Source of the DNA: Hydractinia symbiolongicarpus
Taxonomy: Eukaryota; Cnidaria; Hydrozoa; Anthoathecata; Hydractiniidae
NCBI RefSeq assembly: GCF_029227915.1
Contig: NC_079879.1
Span: forward strand, 16,990,001-17,054,000
DNA length: 64,000 bases
Direction: 5' to 3'
In this document: positions 44,330-54,029 of the stretch, piece by piece
Layout of the letters: every line of letters begins with the position of its first letter
Position numbering within the stretch: the stretch's first letter is position 1
Translations under genes and position numbers: made by a program
The notes under the pieces: model-generated
Told to the model about the DNA's origin: nothing
Databases searched by the model: none
The model's input: only the letters and a program-made list of their open reading frames with translations

Positions 44330-44610
44330 CATTACTTTGGATTCTTAAGCCATTAGAGATGATGTAGATGAAATATTAAACTGTCCGATTTTTCGGGCCA
44401 GATATGTGACATCTATATATTAAATAAAACATCATTCAGAGTCAACGGTTTTAACATTTTAGTTTATCATGCTAGTGTTGTGCATAAATGGTTTATTTAT
44501 TATATACATTAAATATATACAAAGCAATCATTTTGTTTTTCTTTATAAATTGTATAAAATAGCACCCAATCTTGTAATGAAGCCAAGATTAGCTAGCTAC
44601 CTAGCTGGCT
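44330..44610 (+). repeat. Local direct duplication, copy 2
   Basis: Partner of 43560-43865, offset by about 750-760 bases. Inside CSTF2 intron 1; no coding content. Confidence 0.7.
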
Positions 44611-45249
44611 GGCTATAAACATCTTTGATTTCAACAATTTCATCTTGAGAAAGCCCACCAAAGTCTTAGCTAAATATAAAATAGAAGTATTAAGTTTCTT
44701 AGTTACAGAACACGATGCAAAATGCAAAACTGTAGGACCAAAAAAAGCTACTCTTTAAAGAAAAATATAAAACAGGTAGCCACGCCTGAAGTTCAACAAG
44801 CTTTAAAACAATTTCTTAAAGGTAAAAAAAACAATATCTTTTCTCTTGTTTTATTAAGTATCAAAAATAACAAAGATTGCACTCTTATACAACAAGGATT
44901 TATCCAATACTTAGCACCATTGTTTGTTTGTTTGTTTTGATCTTGCTGCACTCACCTACCATCTTCATGAACTTTCGAACTCGGCAAAAGGACTGGGTCA
45001 ATTCATTATTCAGCACATTTTTGCTTGTGACGTAGTTACCTGGATTTTTATTAGGCGGATACCCCCCCCACCTGCGCATCGAACGACTAAATGTTTATTT
45101 ATAATTTTTTTTCCTTTGTTTAAAAAGATTCTTTATGAAGGTAGCAATATATGAAAATAATTCACAGGTTCAAGGATTTCAATTCGAGCCGGAAAGAACA
45201 GTGAATGATGAGCTAGTTCCGACTTTTCAAGACGTACGTAGACAAACAT

Positions 45250-45620
45250 AACATTGGAAACCTTGTTGCTCCTACTCGCCTAAATGTTGACCGAGGTCTA
45301 TGGTGCCTGTGCGATAAATGTGAGAGGATGCCCTCTGAAGTATAATGTTTTTGCTGTCACAAAGCAGACTCGTGACTCTATTAAATATTTTCAATTACAT
45401 GGTATAAAATTTTCTACTCCTTCATAAGTAATTCTTAGATGCGAGTGTCATTGAGTAATATTGTAATATTTTTTCAGATAAAAAAATGTATTACGGAACA
45501 CGAAGAATTCCGAGCGGTGGTTTTATTGAAGAGTACGCTGTGGACATCTTTGGTGGCACTCCATGACAGAGAGATTTCGAACGACCACCTAGTTTCCAGA
45601 CCCCACTCACCTCCTTAACA
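45250..45620 (+). pseudogene. P2X7 cytoplasmic-tail (ballast)-like protein remnant, two exons
   Basis: Plus strand: RGLWCLCDKCERMPSEV, a stop, then CFCCHKADS gives the W-C-x-C-x2-C...CC arrangement of the zinc-binding ballast domain of P2X7 and of many stand-alone invertebrate proteins. After an intron-like gap and acceptor TTTTTTCAG (to 45478), the second piece reads KCITEHEEFRAVVLLKST and LWTSLVALHDRE, matching the next block of the same domain (CI..HE.F...L...L...L). In-frame stops in the first exon show decay. It lies in CSTF2 intron 1, same strand. Such domains often travel with mobile elements; no channel domain is present. Confidence 0.5.
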
Positions 45621-46390
45621 TCCTTTTCTTTCCTCCTTTCAGATATTTCTCTGACTTTTGTTTTTTCCTTTCACGAAAGATTTTTTTGGATCCTTGGGCA
45701 GCGAAAAAAAAAATATCCTTTTTTTTCCGACTGTTGTTAGTGCAATTCACAACAGCACACCATGACATTATTCTGCCTCTCAACCTTACTTAATGTGCGA
45801 TCTGAGTCTAAGCTGTCCGTGACGGGACATCTAGTAAAGAGGAGGGAATTATTGATTGGTTGGCTTTAGAGTAGCTGGAAACAACTATGCAACCCTAAGT
45901 CTAAAGTCATATTGAACTTCAAGTTTATTAGCAAATGCTTCTTACTTTGGTTCGTACATAATTAGCACAGTGTGTGTTTACCTTAGGTCTAGACACATCT
46001 CTCGCGTTCGATTTTTTAATTCCATATGAATAATTCATAAAAAGCGGTCTTTCACAATTCAGGGGGTAAAATTACCAAAATTTTTAAACATATAATAAAT
46101 TATCAGCCTGGCCCACGTTTTATTTATTTTGGTCATTTCGGCGCGCTCCATGTAAATACGTCACACGCGACATATTATTTCAGCCTCGCTTTAGTGCCTA
46201 TCTTTCACTATCCATATAAACAATCGAAGCGAGAGACCGCATGCTTTTTTTGTAAACAAGAATGAGATGTTGTTCAGTTGGTGTTAGGAAAGAAAACAAA
46301 TAATATTTATTTCTTATATAGAAATTAGTTACAAATAAGGAATTTTTCGTGGCAAATCTAGTTTAGGTGGTGAATCTGGAAAGACATCTG

Positions 46391-46641
46391 CTAAAACAGG
46401 CCACTCCTAAACTGTCTTCTGGCTGTTGATGCGTCTTTGTTTCCTCCTGTGGTGGTTGTGCCTCTTTTCATGATATAACTTCCAGTTGTTTTAAACTGTG
46501 TGCTGTTTGTTGTTGGTGCTGCAGTGGCATTGTTTTTAACTGGCTTTGATGTTATCTGACTAAAGTAAATTGTGTTTGACATTCCACTTATGGCTTTGGC
46601 CAAATCCGTTTTCATATTGGACATCAAGAGAACAACTTCCT
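46391..46641 (-). CDS. Terminal exon of an unrecognised minus-strand gene
   Basis: After acceptor TATTTTCTAG (46642-46651) the frame reads EVVLLMSNMKTDLAKAISG and YFSQITSKPVKNNATAAP, Thr/Asn-rich afterwards, to a TAG at 46391. 83 codons, good codon usage, no recognised domain. It lies inside CSTF2 intron 1 in the antisense direction. Together with 46803-46978 it may form a small gene or an element-borne exon pair. Confidence 0.35.
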
Positions 46642-46802
46642 AGAAAATACAAAGAGATTTTTTTTTACATTTTTAATATAAGGGCCTATACAATAAACAC
46701 TTTTTTAAATACAGGCTTATATAAGGTTTATAAGTTTAAAGTGAAAATTTTAAAGAGAAAAAAACAAATTAACCCCAAAAATAAAAAATAGTTGTACAAT
46801 AC

Positions 46803-46978
46803 CTGTAATACGCTTTTCATCTTGTATTGTGGTTTTATAAAATGATGATCATTTTCACCGTGTTGAGGGTTATTTTGCACAACAGGCACAAATTTCTTTC
46901 TTCTGGCTTTTCACTTAGAATCTGCTCCCGTAGCTTGTTCATTTCTGCACTACCAGTTGCAAGATTTACAACGTCAGC
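46803..46978 (-). pseudogene. Upstream exon of the same minus-strand gene, frame inconsistent
   Basis: Bounded by acceptor ATTTCAG (46979-46985) and donor CAG|GTATTG (46803/46802). The first half is best read as ADVVNLATGSAEMNKLREQI, the second half in another frame as FVPVVQNNPQHGENDHHFIK; only the second frame joins the terminal exon in phase, and it has stops in the first half. So an indel is likely. The first 60 bases plus acceptor recur, inverted, at 52915-53010. Confidence 0.35.
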
Positions 46979-47162
46979 CTGAAATGATATACAGGTGTCA
47001 GAAAAGGCACAAAGACATACATTGTACAAAGATGTTTTTGTCCTGCGTCTTTAAGTTAATATGCTGCTTTTTTTTTAGACTTGCGTTTTTTAATGTTGCC
47101 TAGCCATTGTTTATGTGTCATTGCGGTAACATCGTGTTGTTGTTTTTATTGTTCCTGTGCCG

Positions 47163-47415
47163 TGAAAATTAGTACTAAATGTTAGTTACCTTGAACAGAA
47201 AACAATTTCTCCAGTCAAATAATCCAAGTGAAAACAAACAATTAATTAACTCTCAATAACACCACTATTAATATCATTAACACGACGATTAGCAATTAAC
47301 AATGTTCTCCAATGTAACCATTAAACAATATCACTGGTATAACTCAAGCTCCTCCACAGCTATGATTTGTTATTACTTTAATTAGTTAATATCTTGTCTA
47401 AAGGGAAAAGTATCA
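47163..47415 (-). repeat. 3' LTR of Copia element
   Basis: 253 bases, differs from 52393-52645 at one noticed position (actaaatg versus actaattg). Ends TG...CA in the plus orientation as well. Confidence 0.95.
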
Positions 47416-47432
47416 ATCTCCCTTTTTTTTGT
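47416..47432 (-). promoter_or_regulatory. Polypurine tract
   Basis: On the minus strand AAAAAAAAGGGAGAT lies directly against the 3' LTR, the expected position for plus-strand DNA priming. Confidence 0.8.
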
Positions 47433-47498
47433 TCTTTTCGTTGATTGTAAATTCGTATCAATTGCATTCACAGTATCAGGCCATAGTCTCATGGTTAG

Positions 47499-49255
47499 CT
47501 ATCTCCCGAAAATGAATGTCAATCTCAATGTCCCTTTTACAAAACGTCTTTTCAATAACAAATTTCTATGAGCAATTATAACATAAATTTGCAATTTGCC
47601 CTTTTCACCATCAATGACCGATGTTAAATCCCCTGACTTGAGAACTTCCATCAGGGAAAAAGGAGATGCCCCTTTCTTTGTCAGCACATCGGCCATTTGA
47701 TGTTTTCCATCGATCCATCGAAGGGTGACTCCATCGATCCATCGTAGGGTGACTTCATCGTTGTTAATCATCTGCCTTAAGGCATTTATTTCCACTCAGA
47801 GTCGTTTGTCTGATACTGCCTTGGTTGAACCAGCACATTCGAAGAGTGATCTACTATCAGTTAAACATACAACTTCAGGTTTTTTGGCTAAAGACTCTTC
47901 AATCATTTTAGCCAAGAAGAATGCTGTGTCAGCTCCATCTACAGAAGCTAGTGACTCCGCTGAAAGAGTTGAACGTACTACACGACGAACTTTATTTGAG
48001 CTCCAGGAAATTGGTGATGATTTTCCTGAACCATCAGTTAAGAAGGCGATTTTTCACCATCAATGGCCGATGTTAAATCCCCTGACTTGAGAACTTCCAT
48101 CAGGGAAAAAGGAGATGCCCCTTTCTTTGTCAGCACATCCGCCATTTGATGTTTTCCATCGATCCATCGTAGGGTGACTTCATCGTTGTTAATCATCTGC
48201 CTTAAGGCATTTATTTCCACTCGGAGTCGTTTGTCTGATACTGCCTTGGTTGAACCAGCACATTCGAAGAGTGATCTACTATCAGTTAAACATACAACTT
48301 CAGGTTTTTCGGCTAAAGACTCTTCAATCATTTTAGCCAAGAAGAATGCTGTGTCAGCTCCATCTACAGAAGCTAGTAACTCCGCTGAAAGAGTTGAACG
48401 TACTACACGACGAACTTTATTTGAGCTCCAGGAAATTGGTGATGATTTTCCTGAACCATCAGTTAAGAAGGCGATATGACCACCTTGACTTTGACCTCCT
48501 TCGAGATTGTTGAAGCTGGCATCAGTGAAAACCTTGATGCTTAGGTTATTTAAGGTAAGTTTTGGCACAGTAATGTGGCAATCTTGAGATTTCAAGAACT
48601 TTATCGTCTTATTGATGAGTTTAATATCAGCTAGAGTAGCTGTTGTTACTCTTGATGACACATCGCTTACGGTGAAGCTAATTTCTGGTCTTGACATACA
48701 TGCCAACCAATTGAGCTTCCCAATTGATTGTCTCATTTTAGATCTTTCAACTTCATTGATTGGTTCATCCTTAGAGCATTTTATTCTCTCCATACTGAGA
48801 GTGATTGGCTCTAGCTCATTGATATAATCGGCTTGTTTGATGGTGATTGTTCCATCTTCATTTTGATCGAGGTCAATACCAATATATTTGAAGTGTCGCA
48901 TATGTTCACTACTGGTCTTAAAGATACTCTTCAACTTTGATACCACATTAACGAAGGTAGAACTTCCTGCCCAAATCACGTCATCAACGAAACATACCAA
49001 TATTCCGAAAATCAATGTATTTGAAGACCAGATGAATATTCCTTGATCTAGTTCAATAGGCTTTCCACCGAGTTGAATTAATTCACTTCGCAGTTTTAGG
49101 TACCAGCTACGACTTGCGTCAGCAAGACCATACACCGTTTTTGACAACTTCCAAAGGTTTTTGGTATTAGCCTCCTTCGGCGGCAGAACAATGACTTCTC
49201 TGTCAATCTTCTTTCCTTGAAGGAATGCTGTTTTGATGTCCAGAGAATTCAACAT
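47499..49255 (-). pseudogene. Copia RT and RNase H region with partial duplication
   Basis: The frame 48038-49255 (405 residues) begins LNSLDIKTAFLQG (RT motif A with catalytic Asp) and continues to VCFVDDVIWAGS (YVDD-type motif, Asp-Asp near residue 90), then RNase H: VFTDASFNNLEGG, STLSAELLASVDGAD, LTDSRSLFECAG and RWIDGKHQMADVLTKKG. About 425 bases of the RNase H end are repeated: 47606-48050 matches 48055-48475. The extra copy also holds a 24-base internal duplication (VTLRWIDG twice). A TAG at 49256-49258 separates this block from the upstream part. Confidence 0.85.
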
Positions 49256-50782
49256 CTAATTTTTGGATGAAATTATCGTCAATGCTAATCTCAATCCTTC
49301 CTTAGAGCACGTTGGACTGTCTGTTTTAAAATTTTGGACTTCTTCAAAACCACGTGCCACAAGTCATGCCTTAACTGAAGGTTGGCCATCAATAATCTTT
49401 GGTGTTACAACCCATCGTAGACTCATAGTTTCTTGTCCTTCATTAGATATCTCGATGTAGACTGAATTGTTAATCCATGACTGTAGTTCTTTTGACTTTG
49501 CTGACAGTACTTCACTGCTGTTGGTGATCAGAGTGACTTCTGAAGGGTCATCATTGATTTCAATATCCTTGATGTTTGCAAAGTTTACCGCTCTCTTCAT
49601 ACCAGTTTCTGTTTCTACATTAAACCAGCCATCATGCTTGCCTCCAACTTTCCCTGCTCTTGATATAATTTTAGCCTTTTTCCATTCCCCACCATTGTCC
49701 TTATACTTTAGACAAAGATTCGGTCTTAATTTTGGCTTCTCCCTCGGCAGCATGCTATGTGCTTCAGCAGAAATTGGCTGTGTCTGATGAGCTGGTGCAT
49801 CATTGTTTAAAGGCTCTGATTTTTCAGACGATTGATCTTCATTTTCTGATTTTTCAGACGAATGATCTTCATTTTCATTGCCAGATCCTGATTCTGATTC
49901 TGATTCTTGGAATCTAGGTGGTTGTTCCTCAGTGAAGGTGTTGTCCCCTGCCTCTGTCGTTTTTTCTGATGAACCACAGCCGCCGTCATGTACCAATTTT
50001 ACACGACAAGGATGGACCCGAACGTAATAGCTTCCATGTTTGATCAAAATTTGTTGGCCGTCCTGACCAAGCACAGTGCCAGGACCTTTCCATTCGTTGC
50101 TATCGTTCCGTTTATAGTAAACATTATCACCTGTAAGATATTTGGTTTCTCCTGAAGATCTAATGTTGTGAGATAGTGCCCTTCTGATTCTTTCTGAGTG
50201 CTCACTTGCAATAAATGCTTCTCGAGCCTTGTGAAGGGCTTCCAGATTCTCTCTCATTAACTGCGTTGCTGGTTTTCCTGACAAGGCTGGTGGTTTGTCA
50301 TCCATTAGTGATGGTAGACGTGGATTCGTTCCAATTGCTAATTGATATGGTGTAAAACCGTGTGCATTATGTAGTGAATTCTTTGCATTTATACACCAAT
50401 AAAGAGCAATATTCAAGCTGCAACTTGTATCATTTAGCACCTTGTCTAGCATGTTGGATAGTGTTTGGTTGTGTCTCTCAACAATACCATTTGACCAAGG
50501 GGATTCCGCGGCAGTTGTCTTAATTGTGATGCCAAATTGTTCTGCTAGATTGATGAGCTCTTCGTTAGCAAATTCACCGCCATTGTCGACTAAAAATTTA
50601 TCACACGAGTCATAAACAGATATCCATGTCTTTAGTATTGCTTCAATAACAGTGGTCGGGTTTTTGTCCTTTATTATTGTTGCAGCAGATAGGCGAGTAC
50701 AGAGATCGATTAGGTGAAGGATGATTTTCTTGTCGTAGAATTTTAGATCCATCGCAACGGTTTCAAGGAACTTAGATCCCAT
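49256..50782 (-). pseudogene. Copia integrase core and integrase-RT linker, with nonsense codons
   Basis: The frame 49364-50782 (472 residues) holds the integrase catalytic triad: Asp in VAMDLKFYD, Asp in LVDNGGEF and Glu in ESPWSNGIVERHN. A Ser/Glu-rich linker with repeats (NEDHSSEKSENEDQSSEKSE) follows, then the start of the RT domain (NSVYIEISNEGQET, LRWVVTPK). A TGA (about 49364) and the TAG at 49256-49258 break the frame before RT; the intervening 36 codons remain open. Confidence 0.85.
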
Positions 50783-51271
50783 GGGTAATCCTACTACAGG
50801 GCGAGGTGGTGATCGTCGTTAGATTTGGCATGTTGTACATTCTTTATCAATTCTTTTTACTTCTGATATCAATTCTTTATTGTTGTTCCATGGTGGTCCT
50901 GCCTTATTGATCAATGACATGAGTTGATTGAGAGATGGGTGAGCAAACTGTCGGTGAAGTTTTTCAGCGATTACAGTCATGTTGTTGTCTTCCCTTGAGA
51001 TAAAAACAAAATTGCATTCATAAGGTTTGTCGATTGATGCAATTACTTGACGCGGTCGAGTCAAAGGAATGGTATAATGTCCACTTGAGGTTGTGGCCAA
51101 GTGAACAGTTTCTCCCAATGCTTTTGCAGTGTCATTCTGGAAGTCAAGAATCATATCGGCCCTTTTCATAACGATTTTGATAGTAACAGGGGTAGGACTT
51201 TTGGTATCACATCTGTATTTATTTTTACCTTTGTGTTGCCAATGATAGCAGGAATAGATGCTCTTCCACAA
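50783..51271 (-). pseudogene. Copia integrase zinc-binding domain, ends in a premature stop
   Basis: Includes the HHCC motif: HRQFAHPSLNQLM (H-x4-H; spaced His residues) and CTTCQI. A TAA follows immediately at 50816-50818, and the downstream frame (SPPRPVVGLPMGSKF) continues in register, so it is a single nonsense mutation. The N-terminal side is out of frame with gag-protease by one base near 51195. Confidence 0.8.
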
Positions 51272-52377
51272 GCTTGGACTTGTTCACCGTCTCCGAAGCG
51301 ATATAAACTTTTGCTATGGTGATGTTTTACTTCCCTCTTTTCTTCATCAGATAGAGAGCTTATGTATTGATCTAACCAAACATCCCCACAAACGGTTTTA
51401 CTGGCACCGCAATCGAGTAGGCCACAATTCCATGTTTCTGATACTAGATGTTTGAGTTGACCTGGTTTATCGCTTTCGTTGAGAAGGACGATTTCATGAA
51501 CCATGTATGTATCATTTTGCTTTTCCGGACAGTCTTGTTGCCAATGAAAAACACTTTCGCATATCGCACATCGAGATACACGACCATTCCTGTCAAGTCG
51601 GTTTTTAGTAGGTTTTCTTGTGCCATCTGCTTTGGGTTGAGAAGCATGTTTATCTTGGCGCCATGTATTCCCTTTTTTGTTGTATCTTGATGATGATGCA
51701 AATCTTTGATTTAGATTACGTTTGGTGTAATATATCCCTTCTTCATCTGATGATGATTGTTGACACTCGTCTGGGTATGCTTCATTAGCATAAAACGATG
51801 GTTCTGCTTTGATTTTGATGGAGGACATACTACTGTCTAAGTCACCATCAATTGATTCTTCGGCAAATACTTTTATCAATTTCTGTCTCACATCATCATA
51901 AACTAAGTTTGTTATTGTTGCTTTTATAAGTCTTTCATGAGAACTGTCAAGATTAGCAGCCTTTAATAATCTATAGGCTAGCAGGTCATCTGGGTAATTG
52001 ATGTAAGCCTTTATCTTATAGTACCTCTTTTCAAACTCTGTTAAGAAATCTCGAATCTTCTTCTCTTTTGTTCGTTTATAAGTCTCAAATTTTTCAATTG
52101 CATCAAATTTTTCTGTCAGTTTATCCTTTGCATATATCTTATCGAGCCTCTTTAAGATATTCTTAACTCCGTCTTCAGATGATATTTGTTCAGATGGAAG
52201 TTCCAATGCAGCTTCCTGTGATTTCCCATCAAGAGTAAGTACAAGGGACGGTCCTTGTTTCTTTTTATCTAGTGTTGTAAGCTCCGTCCAAATTCCAATT
52301 AATTTCTTCCAATCCTCATAGTTCTTACTTTGGGATAGCAGAGTAGGAGCTTTATTGTATGACACCGACGTTGCCAT
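51166..52377 (-). CDS. Copia gag and protease
   Basis: 403 residues. Residues 1-200: gag of the UBN2/retrotran_gag type (YEDWKKLIGIWTELTTLDKK, LTEKFDAIEKFETYKR, VYDDVRQKLIKVFAEES). Zinc knuckle CAICESVFHWQQDC (C-x2-C-x4-H-x4-C) near 274. Aspartic protease motif LLDCGASKT near 322 (DCGA, where D-S/T-G-A is usual). The frame is lost near 51195 at an A run, where the next block resumes one base shifted. Start: ATG at 52377 lies only 4 bases after the primer binding site, so there is practically no leader. Confidence 0.85.
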   Translation of the reverse strand: MATSVSYNKAPTLLSQSKNYEDWKKLIGIWTELTTLDKKKQGPSLVLTLDGKSQEAALELPSEQISSEDGVKNILKRLDKIYAKDKLTEKFDAIEKFETYKRTKEKKIRDFLTEFEKRYYKIKAYINYPDDLLAYRLLKAANLDSSHERLIKATITNLVYDDVRQKLIKVFAEESIDGDLDSSMSSIKIKAEPSFYANEAYPDECQQSSSDEEGIYYTKRNLNQRFASSSRYNKKGNTWRQDKHASQPKADGTRKPTKNRLDRNGRVSRCAICESVFHWQQDCPEKQNDTYMVHEIVLLNESDKPGQLKHLVSETWNCGLLDCGASKTVCGDVWLDQYISSLSDEEKREVKHHHSKSLYRFGDGEQVQACGRASIPAIIGNTKVKINTDVIPKVLPLLLSKSL

Positions 52378-52381
52378 TTTT

Positions 52382-52392
52382 CTCTGCTACCA
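52382..52392 (-). promoter_or_regulatory. Primer binding site, initiator tRNA-Met type
   Basis: Minus-strand TGGTAGCAGAG directly follows the 5' LTR. It is complementary to the 3' end of initiator tRNA-Met as commonly used by retroelements. Confidence 0.8.
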
Positions 52393-52645
52393 TGAAAATT
52401 AGTACTAATTGTTAGTTACCTTGAACAGAAAACAATTTCTCCAGTCAAATAATCCAAGTGAAAACAAACAATTAATTAACTCTCAATAACACCACTATTA
52501 ATATCATTAACACGACGATTAGCAATTAACAATGTTCTCCAATGTAACCATTAAACAATATCACTGGTATAACTCAAGCTCCTCCACAGCTATGATTTGT
52601 TATTACTTTAATTAGTTAATATCTTGTCTAAAGGGAAAAGTATCA
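52393..52645 (-). repeat. 5' LTR of Copia element
   Basis: 253 bases, TG...CA, near-identical to 47163-47415. Confidence 0.95.
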
Positions 52646-52854
52646 TGCCGTTGTTTCAGCGTGTTGTTGTTTTTCTTTTAATGTGTCCTTTCATTTAAAA
52701 TTTGCTTTGAATCTAAAAATATAATTGTTATTAAAGCATAATATATATATTTCTTAAAAAAAAATGTAAATTAGCTACACGCCATTAAGTCTTGTGAGAT
52801 TTAAAAAGGATGAGCTAGCCTTTTGTAGAAAAAATAAGTGTTTTTGTAGTGTGT

Positions 52855-53015
52855 CATGCATGATGTTACCACAACAACACCTAAACATGGTTAGGCAACA
52901 TTAAAAAAGGCAAGTGCCTCTTTCGACACCTGTATATCATTTCAGGCTGTCATTATAAATCTTGCAACTGGTAGTACAGAAATCAACAAGCTACGGAAGC
53001 GCATTCTAATTAGAG
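52855..53015 (+). repeat. Inverted partial copy of the exon region 46910-47130
   Basis: Plus strand 'gatgttacc.caa', 'taggcaacattaaaaaa', 'gacacctgtatatcatttca' and 'aatcttgcaactggtagt' match the minus strand of 47130-46910 with a deletion of about 70 bases and several substitutions. The two copies face each other across the Copia element. Confidence 0.7.
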
Positions 53016-54029
53016 TTGATAACATTTACAATTATGCTAACAGAATTCAACAATAGTTCGCGTATTGGTAATGAGTTCTTTTTTCTTCGTAAATCTTTTT
53101 TTTACTACACGCAATGACTTAACACAAGGCTTATGCAGTTCTGCAATATTCTGCACAAAAATGTGTAAATGCAAAGGTTGCAAAAACAATGAAGAAGAAT
53201 TGGACACCTGATTACTTGTCAGACTTGATATCTATATATTAATACGCCTTGTGTTTGTGCACGGTGTGATCAAGGACAAAAATATACGGGTCTCTTATTT
53301 CTCATGTATTGTCTCCAAAGCGTGGTGTTACGCTAAAATTTACCAAGTTAAAAAAACGCAAATCAGGGGTTACTATTTAAATATTTAATTCTCTTTTCCT
53401 TTTACTTTAAAATAAAAACTGTTTCTTTATTTTATTAAAGCTAATTTTTATTTTATTTTTAAATGTTTTTATTTGTTTTTTGTTTTAAAAGCCTCGTTGG
53501 TCTTTATAGATAGAATAATTTAATTTTACCCCCGGTTTATCATGTGCGTGCGTTATGTCACGGAAGCGAGTTGTTTATCAACTGAAAAAGAAAACCGAAG
53601 CGAAGAAGGTTGTCTCTTTTTCAAAGTTATCCTGAAAAATGTTATTTCAAACAATGTTTACTCATCATGAGGTTAGATTAAAGCTTTTTTGTTTCTGCTA
53701 TCATTTTTGTGTTCTAGGACCAAGGTTGCTTTCTTTTTTTAAAAGAATATTGAATTCGAATGATAATTCGAATCTGAAATGTAAAAAACAAAACTGTTGT
53801 TGTAGAGCGGCTTTTGTTGTCGAAAAAAGTTAATGTTTGTTATAAAGAAAAAAAACGTACGATTATATAACGTCAAAAAGAGAACTGATTGGAAATGTAT
53901 CAGACAATTGTAGCTAGCTATACATTTTCAATTTGTTTTCTTTGGGATGAAGCAAAGTTTAGTAATCGATGTAAAAAACTGATTGTACTTTTATCCAGAG
54001 AACGCTAGCTAGCGGCCTACTGAGAAAGC
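53016..54029. other. No gene recognised
   Basis: Intronic (CSTF2 intron 1), AT-rich. Words around 53540-53620 (cggaagcgag, accgaagcgaag) faintly resemble 46150-46230, possibly another old repeat. Confidence 0.35.

Larger units (their letters stand above)
47163..52645 (-). mobile_element. Copia LTR retrotransposon with near-identical LTRs
   Basis: 5483 bases on the minus strand. LTRs 47163-47415 and 52393-52645 (253 bp each, TG...CA ends) show one visible difference. TGCCG flanks both sides (47158-47162 and 52646-52650), a 5-bp TSD. Primer site and polypurine tract are present. Gene order gag, protease, integrase, RT, RNase H defines Copia (Pseudoviridae-type); GalEa-like clade membership is possible for a marine invertebrate but not tested. 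The pol region carries a one-base frameshift, three or more nonsense codons and a partial duplication. It sits in CSTF2 intron 1, antisense to the gene. Confidence 0.95.

Noticed and set aside
47085-47121. Minus-strand MTHKQWLGNIKK as first exon with a GC-AG intron to 46978
   Set aside because: Joining gives an immediate stop; donor sequence is non-canonical.
48174-48827. Plus-strand ORFs across the Copia pol region
   Set aside because: Antisense shadows of RT and RNase H coding sequence.
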